The notes beneath the pieces are model-generated. The model searched no databases and was not told the origin of the DNA. It worked only from the letters and a program-made list of their open reading frames with translations. From contig JBBHKE010000379.1 of the NCBI GenBank assembly GCA_037447655.1, forward strand, positions 1 through 31,520: a stretch of 31,520 nucleotides of DNA, in the 5' to 3' direction. Each line of letters opens with the position of its first letter. Position 1 is the stretch's first letter. The position numbers and the translations under genes are program-made. The DNA is from Zygnema cylindricum (Eukaryota > Streptophyta > Zygnematophyceae > Zygnematales > Zygnemataceae). Shown here one piece after another: positions 1 through 9,282 of the stretch.

Positions 1-15
1 AGGGAGAGAGAGGGG

Positions 16-66
<51 letters not shown>
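1..66. repeat. (GA)n microsatellite
   Basis: Nearly pure AG dinucleotide repeat at the left edge, preceded by short AGGG variants. It continues off the window. Bases 67-660 hold no supportable gene; they are AT-rich with short T-runs. Confidence 0.95.
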
Positions 67-72
<6 letters not shown>

Positions 73-664
73 TATTGGTGCAGATGCTGGTTTGGGGAGT
101 TTGCCAGCTTGACCGACAGCGGGTAGGGAGAGGGAGAGGGTGGAGAGAGAGGGAGGGGAGTGAAGATTGTGACTGGAGTCCGTTTTTTCTTTTTTGGTTT
201 GTGTTTTTTTTTGTTCCGAGTTCAGTACCCTGGTTGGGAAAAATGTCTCAAATTTGACGATTCCATGGATTTTCACAGTTGTCATTTTATAAACATTTGT
301 TGGTTTCTTTCTTAAATCAGCATTGATGTTAAAACAAGAAAAAAAGTTTTTTACAACATATAACAACACAAGTGTTTACCGTTTCGTGATTTATTCTTGT
401 TTTCGACAATAAAACATAAAAGAAGTTCATATTGATTAAAAGCTCTTGAGATTCCGAACCTAAACACCTCAATGAACCTTACATGAACTGTTTTTAGATC
501 CATTATAGGGTTTTTTAGTATTCGTTTTCCATTCTCCTCAGTTGTTTTCACTCGAAAGGGCGCTAGTTTCCAAACTCTCCCACTCCCCCCAGTTTCTCTC
601 TTGACCTCCTCTCCCACTCTTTCAATACTCCATTAATCAAATGCTTTTTGCAAGACATTTTTTT

Positions 665-990
665 CCATTATTTTAGGTTTTTTATAAAGTTTTTTAGGGT
701 ACACACTCGACAGCAAATTATGAGTCAACGAGGGCAGGGACAGAGAGATAATCTTTTTTCCACATTTTTTGGGTTTTTTTTAGGGTTTTAAAGGTATACA
801 TTCCCGGCAAATGCTTTACCAATCGTTTTTAATAATATTTTTCATTTTTAATATTTTTATCCAAAATATTTAGGGCTTTTTTTAGGGTTTTGAAGGGACA
901 CATTCGACGGCAAATTCTTCACAAATCGTTTTTAATATTTTTTTCCACGTCTTTAGGTTTTAGGGTTTGGGAACAAGCCGGCCGGCAAAT
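665..990. repeat. Four-unit tandem repeat carrying telomere-type TTTAGGG motifs
   Basis: Units start near 672, 769, 872 and 955 (spacing about 97, 103 and 83). Each begins with a T-run and TTTAGGG(TTTT), followed by a block resembling ACACATTCGACGGCAAAT, then ATCGTTTTTAATATTTTT and a short T-run. The second and third units are most alike; the fourth is truncated and GC-richer. The TTTAGGG heptamer is the plant-type telomere repeat and its complement is the plant telo-box. Here it is one motif per unit, not a telomere tract. Confidence 0.8.
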
Positions 991-1043
991 CGAGCAAATG
1001 GGGGCAGATCTGGGGATGTTAAAAGGTCGACAGGATGACGGCC

Positions 1044-1420
1044 TCAAAATGGGGAGGGAGGGAGGGGAGGGGGAGGGAGGAGGGAGGGAGGGAGGGAGGA
1101 GGGAGGGAGGAGGGGAGGGAGGGAGGGGAGGGAGGGAGGGAGGAAGGGAGGACAGGGGGGAGGGAGGGAGGGTGGGAGGGTGGTTGGGTGGGAGATAGAC
1201 AGGGAGGAGGTGGGAGAAAGAGGAGGAAGAGGAAGATGACATGATCGGATGGACTGAAGGATGGATCGATCTGGAATGAAACTGGAAGAATGGAAGGAAA
1301 GGCCAATAAACAGCAAAAGGGATCAAAAAAGGAGGAGGGAGGGAGGGAGGGAGGGAGGGAGGGGGAGGAGGTGGGAGGAGGGTGGAAGAGAGGAGAGAGG
1401 AAATGGAGATGAAATGGATG
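1044..1420. repeat. G-rich purine tracts (GGGA/GGAGGG)
   Basis: Two blocks (about 1049-1200 and 1330-1400) are almost only G and A on the plus strand, with dozens of GGG runs spaced by single A or short AGGA. The runs are dense enough to allow G-quadruplex or triplex structures. Long reading frames across it on both strands are low-complexity (Gly/Arg/Glu or Pro/Ser/Leu) and are not genes. Confidence 0.9.
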
Positions 1421-1609
1421 GAATGGAAACAAAGAAAAAAGAAGAATTAATGGACCGTAGGGACGGGCATGGAGAAATATAAGGACGAAAAGGAGAGAGA
1501 GCAGTTTAACGGTGGAACAATAAAGAGCAAGGGAAATAAAACTGCCTGGAGGTAATGGAAGAGGATTATGGAAAAAATGGAGGATATTGTAGAATGGCCA
1601 GTGTGCGTG

Positions 1610-2290
1610 TCTAACGTCAGTTTTCAATGTCATGTATCCGGTGTCCGGTGTCGAAAGTCCGATGTCCACGTCAAATGCCCCATGTCTGGCATCCAGCATA
1701 GTGTTCAGTTGTTCAGTTTAGAGTGTGGTGTTCAATGTTTGCTGTTTAGCGTTCAGTTTTGAATGTTGGACGTCCAATGTCCAATGTTCAATGTTTATTG
1801 TTCAGTGCTCAATGTTCAGTGGTCAATGTCCAACGGTCAATCTCTCATGATCAAAGTTTGAAGTTCAATGTTCAATATTTGTTGTTCAATTTTCAATGCT
1901 CAATGTAATGTTCCATGCTCAATCTTCCATGTTCATGTTCATGTCCAATGCTCAATGTTCAACGCTCAATATTCAATGTTCAATGTTTAATGTTCAATGT
2001 TCAATTTTCAATGTTCAATGTTTACTGTTTCATGTTCAATGTTCAATGTTTAATGTTCAATGTTCAATGTTCGATGTTTAATGTTCAATGTTTGATGTTC
2101 AATGTTCAATGTTTGATGTTCAATGTTCAATGTTTAAAGTTCAATGTTTAATGCTCAATGTTCAATGTTTAATGCACAATGTTCAATTTTTAATGCTCAA
2201 TGCTGAATGTCCAATGTTCAATATTCAATGCCCAATTGTCACCGTTCAACGTCCAGTGGCCAATGTCCAATGACAAGTGTTTAATGTCTA
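1610..2290. repeat. Heptamer satellite, unit TTCAATG
   Basis: About 650 bases with clear period 7; the consensus TTCAATG varies to TTTAATG, TCCAATG and CTCAATG. The core at 1970-2180 is most regular, and both edges decay gradually, with scattered units to about 2810. Because 7 is not a multiple of 3 the same array is open in all three plus frames, giving repetitive Met-Phe-Asn-Val-Gln-Cys translations that are not a gene. Confidence 0.92.
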
Positions 2291-3203
2291 GTATCCAAAT
2301 TCCTCATCCTGTGTGTCATGACAAAGACCTCGCTTCCAATAACTACCAAAAGTGCTAACCGTATTTCGTTTGAACCAATCAAAGGGTAGGTTCCAAGCTT
2401 TATGATGCCTACAATTAACTAACTTGGACCAAAACAATTAGGAAACTTGAAATTTGTGGACAATATTTAGCGTCTCCAAGTTTCAAGATCCAAATCTTCC
2501 CAATGCAAATACCCCATGTCCAGGATTTGATGTTCACGTCCAGCTTGCAATCGACGCCATTGCCATCATAAGATCTTATTATCCAATCTTGGATGCGCAA
2601 TTATGGCATAGCCAATGCCTGTCATTTAATGCCTAATGCCTAATGTCCACTTTCCAATGCTAGAACTTGTTAAATATTCACTGCTAAAAAATGCCCAATG
2701 TCAAACCATATTTTCATTGTCCAATATCAAACGCCCAGTATCACTTATAAAATGTTAAATGTCAATTTAACAACAAGAAATGTCAAGTGTCTAATGCTCA
2801 ATGTTTAGGAGAAATATCAATCCAAATATTTCATTCTAAGTCTTCAACTAAATACTCCAATTTCTCACCTGGTCTTGAACCTTCCGTCGTTCAAACGCGA
2901 GCATCCAAAATTTTCGAGGCACGCTCCAAAAAGACAGGAACACCTTTGGGGGTGCACCCAGCGCATTTTCAAGCGTGTACACCATGGCTGGCATCAAGCC
3001 CAAGCTCCCATACTTACATCAGTCAAAGACGACACGAGATAAAGAGGTTAGAGGACAGAAAAGTAGTTAGGGTAGAAATGCACCTTTGCGATGGTTTCTG
3101 TTCACCGCGATATAACCAACTTCGCAAAATGAACTACTGACAGTATGAAATGAGGGTTCACACGGTTGACCACACCGGGGAAACTTGTAACATACCTTCC
3201 CCG
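2291..3203. other. Intergenic, no recognised gene
   Basis: Unique-looking AT-rich DNA with degenerate heptamer traces to about 2810. The longest frame (2787-3140 plus, 117 codons) starts inside the heptamer decay, has no family resemblance and no splice context that I trust. Confidence 0.5.
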
Positions 3204-3632
3204 TACAGAAAACCGTGTATCGTTATTCGTGTTAAAAAAAAATCGCCACTTTAAACAATTTTTTTCCGTACACACTTGTCCGATTTCCAATTTGAGGCCT
3301 CCAATCGGAGGATGAGAATCCTATCTTTCAATCGCAACCGTCAGATACACAATCTGATGGGTGTGTACGTAAAAAAACTTTAACACTAATAGCGATGCAC
3401 GGTGTACAGTTAACGCCGAGCGATGTACACCGTGCATCGCTATTAGTGTTAATGTTTTTTTGCCGTCCACATATGTCGGATTGTGGATCTCACCGTTGCA
3501 ATTGAAAGGTAGGATTCTTAGCTTTCGATTAGCGGTCTCACATTGAAAATCGGACAAGTGTGTACGTAGAAAAGATATTTTTAAGCGGCGAAAAAGTTAT
3601 CAACACTAATAGCGATACACGGTGTTACTGTA
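3204..3632. mobile_element. Foldback / MITE-like element, inverted repeat about 200 bp per arm
   Basis: The whole stretch is an imperfect inverted repeat centred near 3416. The inner 27 bases at 3381-3407 are the exact reverse complement of 3425-3451, separated by 17 bases. Outside the core, matching blocks pair in order: the A-run with GTACGT, the CACAATC block, the AATCC-TA-CTTTCAAT block, the CACACTTGTCCGATTT block, and outermost ACCGTGTATCG near 3212 with its complement near 3622. Each half is itself bounded by the ATTAGTGTTAA-type terminus, so it could be two copies of a 200-bp element in inverted orientation. No coding capacity. Confidence 0.85.
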
Positions 3633-4720
3633 TCGTTTTGAACATAGAGCAACGCGATAGTTCAGCTTTACGCCTCCAAAGTTCCGACATCCCGTCGTTT
3701 GCGGAAGATTAAAAGATTCGCGAAAAACGTAGGGATACGACTGACACAGTGACACCTGCAGAAGTGCACAAAAACTTTGAAAATTTTGTAAGATCTGTAC
3801 TTTACTGAGGACATGTAAAATATCGTGCGGCGAATGGACACGATGTCTTGTTTATAAAATATTTAATGTCACGTGTTTCACGTCTGCGTATAGACATTCA
3901 TAATTTCATGAAATCCGTGTCCACTTGTGATTCGTACATTTGCTACAGTGCATATGGTGAGGTTAGCTTGACGTTTGCAGGCAAAGTCAATACTAAAAAA
4001 TAGAGTGGATATCAGACAATTACCACTGCCGCTGCAAGTAAATTAGTAATTACTGGCAATTCAGTTCCAACTTTCAACTAGAAAACTGAACAGCAATTAC
4101 GCTGAAGTCAAAACTGTTTTATTTACGCCTAGAGTTGGAAGTACAGTTCTGCTCTGTACTGTACTATACCGTAATGTTCAAACTAGGTTTTGACTATAGA
4201 CGTTTGTAAGGTAAAAACGTTTAAATACGATTTTGTCCAAACTTCAATCTCTACAGGGCTCGAGGTGTTTTCCATGGCGGCGTCTGTACATACATCTACT
4301 GTATGGCTTTTGCCGTGATCCTTCATAGGCAACCATGGTACGGAATTGTACGACTTGATGATGTTTATTCTGTTTTTCTGTTCTGCTTGTGTGAATCTTC
4401 CCTGTTTGTTTGTAACTATTTCTTTTGTTTGTTTTACAAAAGTTGACAGAGATTCATGTGGCTACGGAAGTCTAGAGTTTTGAAATGGTTTCTGGTTAGG
4501 TCCTCTTTTTTTGTTTTTTTTTTCCGTTTTTCGGTTATGTTTTTATGAAAGTAGCAGTAGTTTTACTGGTTGAGCAATTGTATGGTTTAAAATGTTTGTT
4601 TCTATGTGTCATTTCTAGTTTTTTATAATGTTTTTTTTCTTTTTGTGCTTGTGTATAACATTGATTAATATTTGTTTTTTAAATGATTATTCATATGGTC
4701 GCTTGTTTATACCAATTTTC
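3633..4720. other. Region upstream of SRP14, probable 5' exon(s) not resolved
   Basis: No reading frame of note. SRP14 exon 2 begins with an in-frame Val codon in phase 0, so the preceding exon need only supply the initiator Met. Several ATG-GT sites could do this (4334, 4484, 4697 and 4738), as could ATG GCG GCG TCT followed by GT at 4274. I cannot choose among them. Confidence 0.4.
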
Positions 4721-4724
4721 GAGT

Positions 4725-4840
4725 GAGAGAGGGAGAGATGGTGAGAGGGAGAGGGGGAAAGAGGGAGAAAATTACAGTGGGGGAGAGGCCGAGAGGGAGT
4801 GAGGGAGAGGGCGCGATGGAGAGAGAGAGAGAGAGAGAGG
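4725..4840. repeat. GA-rich microsatellite
   Basis: Purine-rich plus strand (GAGAGGGAGAG variants) ending in a pure (GA)n run at about 4819-4837, probably in the 5' leader or first intron of SRP14. Confidence 0.85.
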
Positions 4841-5031
4841 CCTCTTTACTTTTAAAATTTGCTTGTTTTGATACTTCTTGTCGTGGTTTTAATTTGTGTT
4901 ACCTGCTTATCTTTTTCATTTTTTGTCTGTGTTGCCTCGTTTATGTGATTCATAATATGTGGATTTTTTTTCTTTTCAAGATTGCTTAATTATTCTGCTG
5001 TTTTTTTTTTTTTTATCAATTGATTTGTTTC

Positions 5032-5090
5032 CCGGAAGCTTCCTGTTTTACCGGAATCTTCCTGGTTTCCTGGAATCTGCCTGACACATT
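5032..5090 (+). repeat. 19-bp minisatellite, three copies, in SRP14 first intron
   Basis: Three successive units of CCGGAATCTTCCTGGTTTC type with a few substitutions, lying 20 bases ahead of the exon 2 acceptor. Confidence 0.75.
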
Positions 5091-5109
5091 GTTGGTTTTT
5101 CCATGGCAG

Positions 5110-6990
5110 GTTCGGTTAGATCCTGACCCGTTCTTAAATGAGCTCACAAAATTGTTCGAGAGGAGCAAAGCTGCCGGCTCTGTTTGGGTAACGTTTAAAC
5201 GATGTAAGAGCTTGGTATTTCTATTTTTTCTATCTTCGTGTTTTAAACAATGTAAGAGCTTGTCACTTAAGTTTTTTCTTATCTTCATTCGAGCTTGCCT
5301 TCTGTGAATGTACGGAATTATATAGTGGTGGTATGCAATCGTTTTTTTGTATTGTATTTTTACCTACGGTAAATGATTGTAATTTTTAAATGAATCGAGT
5401 GCGTTTCATGATGGTCGATTATGGTTAAAAAAACTAAGCCATAATTTATTGGAGTGTAGAATAGCGAGAGCCCAAACTTTCATTTAAGCATTTTTTTTCT
5501 GCTCTTAATTTTCCTATGTGGCATAGAGTTTGGTTAAAATTTGAAAGCCGATGCTGCTCTCAAAAACCATCCTACCCGTAAGTTCAGTTTGCACGGTAAT
5601 TGATGGGGATTTTGAGAGAAAGTTGAAATGCCTGTGAACAATTAGATTCCCCCTTACACATATTTGACTCTAATGGATCGATTTTGTTCCAGTACTGACG
5701 CTTGTATTAATAGAATCCTGCAGATCCTGCAAGTTATCATCCTAGGCTTCATTTGTTTTTTCTCGTGTATAAAATCTATGTGTGCTTCTCTTATTTGCAG
5801 TTTGTTTTTCCATTTTGTATGCACAGCTTCACTTGAACCGGGAGCCAAGAAGAGGAAGTTGAATGTGACTGCAGAAGAAGGCCAAGAGAAATCTCCTGAT
5901 GATGAGTATCGGTGTCTTGTTCGTGCAACTAATGGCAAGAAGAAGTTCAGTACAACAGTAAGTTCGGTCATGTAGAATACATTTAAATTTTTGAACTTCT
6001 GGTTCTTTGTGATTAGTCATACTATTGCCACTATTACCTATCAAAATTTCTATCGCCGTTTCTCCAGGCTAGCAGGTATGACGGGTACTGCCTTAACAGA
6101 AGCGAAAGATTTTCGCGAGGTTTATGGCATTCACCGTGACTTCTTCTGATGATTATTGTTATGTTGCATTGTCCTTCGCTTTCCCTTCATCAATTTGTAA
6201 TATAGTCTTTTAAATTGCGCTGTTATGTTCTTTTTCTTTCGGTGCTGGCCTTTTTCAGTCTTGTTTTGTTGTTTACGAACATAAAACGAGCATATAAGTA
6301 TGTGTTTTCTTCAGTTTATAGTTGTTTCAAAGTTAAGAGTTGATAATTTTGGAGGATACTTGTAAGCATGCACTCGGTGCGATTGTATTGATCGCTAAGT
6401 AGGTTGTTAGTTGCCCATTGCTGTTAGAGTTAATCACTCTAAGTCGAGTAAGTGTTTTCTTGACCCAAAATCACAAATTAGTGTTAATAACATCATTTAG
6501 TTAAGTGGCCCATAACGAGCCTCGTTGCAAGGACATTTTATAATGTTGTTAACCGTAATAACGTGTTAATGCTAGTAATTCACTCACTCTAATAGCGGGT
6601 GTGTGGTATTTGCTCTTCTCTTGGTAATCCAGTTCATTTGTTCACTACATTGTGAATCGTTATTAGTAATTTGGTGCTTGTTTTTTTTGTCCCCTGAACA
6701 TAAATAGCGTCAATATCTGGTAAGCAGTCCAAAGTAATCCATGTGGTTGGACCTAAAGTAGAATCTATAAGACTAGAATAAACTTCACGCTATATATTTC
6801 TTACCATAAATAACGATTTTTGTTGTATTATGCGGTTCCGGTTGTTTTGCAGATATCAGCAAAGGACCATCAGCGTTTTCAAGCCGCATACGCAACTGTG
6901 TTGAAGGCACATATGGACTCTTTGAAGAAAAAAGAAAAAAAAGACAAAAAGGATAAAAAAAAGCCTGCGGCAAAGCCTTCCACGGTATAA
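5110..6990 (+). CDS. SRP14: Signal recognition particle 14 kDa protein (exons 2-4 of SRP14)
   Basis: Binds the Alu domain of SRP RNA with SRP9 and takes part in translational pausing of secretory proteins in the cytosol. Exons: 5110-5203, 5827-5957, 6853-6990; phases join exactly and the stop is TAA at 6988. The product reads [20 protein letters not shown], a GSVWVTFKR strand, then [49 protein letters not shown] and a Lys-rich tail. These are the conserved SRP14 blocks in order; plant SRP14 also has KRSSL and DHQRFQA. With one Met supplied upstream it is 121 residues, the usual plant length. The initiator exon is not located; exon 2 acceptor is GCAG at 5106-5109. The exon 2 donor (5204) has a nearby duplicate. 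The gene converges on FTSH4. Confidence 0.93.
5192..5290 (+). repeat. Tandem duplication across the SRP14 exon 2 donor
   Basis: GTTTAAACGATgtaagagct at 5192 recurs as TTTTAAACAATgtaagagct at 5241, followed in both copies by a T-rich stretch ending TATCTTC. Period about 48 bases. The second donor (GT at 5252) keeps the GTAAGAG sequence, and the 48 bases between the donors are open in the SRP14 frame. Confidence 0.8.
6411..6606. mobile_element. MITE-like element in SRP14 intron 3
   Basis: Begins TTGCCCATTGCTGTTAGAGT and ends CTCTAATAGCGGGTGTGTGG, imperfect inverted termini. The interior ATCACTCTAA-TCGAGT-AGTGTTTT and AATTAGTGTTAATAA blocks match the element at 25253-25418 closely. Confidence 0.65.
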
Positions 6991-8899
6991 ATTCGACTTT
7001 CAGCTCTTTTTTGCAGTAGGTGCTTGAGATGATGATCCAAACGTGATTTTCAATATCGATTGGGCAGTTTGTAGGTTCAGTTACATTCTGAATAACTTTA
7101 CTGCGATGTTTTTCGACTTCCTTACCCTGCTGTACGTATTCTGGGCAGTTTTTCCCTTTATAGGCCTTGCAGTGCTGTTCGACAAATCTTAGTCAAGTGA
7201 CCCACGCAGTCGAAAAAAAAAATGGATATCTCTCTTCAATAGCCGTTTTTAGGAGCAGTTTTAAATTCCAGTTCTTCAGCATAGGTTGAAAACATTAGAT
7301 ATGTTATGCTATTATTCTGTCAGGTTATGTACTGAGGACCCGTCTACCCTCGAAGTTCAATAATATGATCATGTTGTGAAGTTGGGACGTGTGTATTATG
7401 TGTTTTAGGGTTTTGACACTAAAGACACCATTTTGATTTATGTGAACCAAAAATGTATATTGCCCATCGTCATTAGGGTTAATTTGATAGGTCTAGCGTT
7501 TGACTTTGTGATTGAACGTCGTTTTTTTGTTTGAGGTAAGCAATTAGAAGGCTACGGTCCTGCCTTTCTATTGTGGCGTTAAGATTGCTAATCTGAAATC
7601 CTTGTGAAGACAAAAAATTATTTTGACTGCTCGAAAAATGTTTAACCCTAACAGCAGTGAGCGGTGTAATTGGGGCAGGCCTACAGATCTTAAAGTTTAG
7701 ATAAGGATTTGGATGGCAGTAATTGGCCTTTCAACCTTTCTGTCTCAAATTTCTTGAGCAAGTGGTACTTAGTGGCATCTTCAGATTTTCATTATAGTGC
7801 CTACCATTATGATCGTTAAGAATTTCATAGTTTTCATGCAAAAATTAGAATATCTAATACTAATTAGGCATGTGGCGATGTGGCAAATTATAGTCCAGTC
7901 CCGCAAATACTGTTGTTAACACTATGTTACGATTTTTGGTCAAAAAAAGTCTTGGCCGAAGTGGTGTTGTTAGTATTTTCACATTGTTAACTATAACAGT
8001 GCAAGTGTTGACTTCCTCCTTGCAAGTACTTTTCAGTATATCTGTCAGTATGGCTGGGCTGATAGTCTCATCCTCATTGACTTGTGTCAAATATGAACGA
8101 GACTGGTATTAGAAGTGACAGCACACTTAGGGCCATGGCCATGTGCTGAGCCAAAACCTATGTTTACATTTGTATTGACATTTCTTGTAACTTAACGAAA
8201 CATCTGGAAGCCTTTGATTAGCGCACCATAAGATGTAGGCTCAACAACTATATACACAGAATTAGTAAGTACTGGAACCAAACATTGCGACATTCTGATA
8301 ATATTGTGGTATATTTTTGGATTCAAAGTAGTCACAGTGAGGATATTGACCAAATCACTGCTATTCAACCACATTCAAGAACTAACGCGGAACTTATTCG
8401 CGAAAAAAATATTGTTGTCAAGCCTAACCAGTGACACATGACATGTTCTTCACCTTGCAATGGATAATCCAGTTATACCTTTCTGCAATAAAAACAAAGA
8501 CGACAGCGTCATATCCATGTTGTGGTTTCTGTGGTTCCTAATTACCGAGTCCTTTAATTTTTATACCCATTTCTTTACAAAAACATCTATGCATTCAACT
8601 GTAACAACAGCTCCGGCAGTTAAAAGGTCATAGAGACCCCCATCACAACTCACTACAAAACGAACAAACTGTGAACCAATTGATATGCGCACATATCGCA
8701 CATGGGATCAGACACACCTTTTACAAGAATTCCCCTGCGAGGTAACCTGTTGGGTAATATAGGTCAACCACATGCCGTGGATCACGAACTTCGTAATATA
8801 AGAACTTTCTAGCTTTGTCAACACTATACAAAACAAAATGCTTCCCACGGTTCACTTGCGCCGCATCAGCTTGACTGGCATTGGGAACATAAGTTTCAA
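6991..8899. other. Convergent intergenic region between SRP14 and FTSH4
   Basis: No gene seen. It holds SRP14 3' flank, one MITE-like element (7460-7669) and otherwise unremarkable AT-rich sequence. Frames up to 76 codons overlap on opposite strands with no family resemblance. Confidence 0.5.
7460..7669. mobile_element. MITE-like element
   Basis: Left end TTGCCCATCGTCATTAGGGT and right end TAACCCTAACAGCAGTGAGC followed by GGTGTAA are imperfect inverted repeats of each other. The size (210 bases) and termini fit the family also seen at 6411, 10166, 24975 and 25253. Confidence 0.6.
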
Positions 8900-9282
8900 G
8901 TGAAAGAGGAAAAGAACTAAGCCTTGGAAAAAAAAAAACAAGCTATGCCCCCGTGGCTCGTGTACTGCGAATGAACTTGGAAAAGAACCGAGTCTATACA
9001 GTTTTGACTGGCAAAAGTGTAACTTGAAAACGACTGAGTCCCAGCAACTTGTGTTACTATTTCCTTTTGCGCCATGCCATCTCGCAAGTGAACTCTGAAA
9101 AAAACTAAGTCCCAGCACCATCTGTACCGTTCCACCTCGTACAATTTCCTCTTGCAACGATCCATCTTGCAAGTTAAGTTGGAAAAAAAAACTATCTTGC
9201 ACCCATCCATCCCGCAAGCGAAGTTGAAAAAAGAAACTAAGTGCCGGCAGCTTGTGTACTGTTTCCTCTTGCAGGAGCAGTA
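8900..9282 (-). repeat. Tandem copies of the FTSH4 stop-codon region in its 3' flank
   Basis: The last codons and early 3' UTR of FTSH4 (9215-9282; on the minus strand GCAAGAGGAAACAGTAC, then GGCACTTAGTTTCTTTT) recur at about 9091-9160 and 9025-9077, with shorter remnants at 8967-9000 and 8904-8935. The copies retain the GCAAGAGGAAA-like block and the GGGACTTAG or GGGACTCAG block. Divergence is least next to the gene. Confidence 0.75.

Noticed and set aside
919-1699. Long minus-strand frames (up to 226 codons), Pro/Ser/Leu-rich
   Set aside because: They are translations of the GGGA purine tract, overlapping in several frames, with no domain.
1896-2273. Repeat-protein-like frames of Met-Phe-Asn-Val-Gln-Cys
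   Set aside because: A heptamer repeat is open in three frames at once; this is DNA periodicity, not coding. It is also not a CRISPR array, having no unique spacers.
4274-4290. ATG GCG GCG TCT then GT as SRP14 first exon
   Set aside because: Phase fits but the donor is weak and other ATG-GT sites fit equally; not called.
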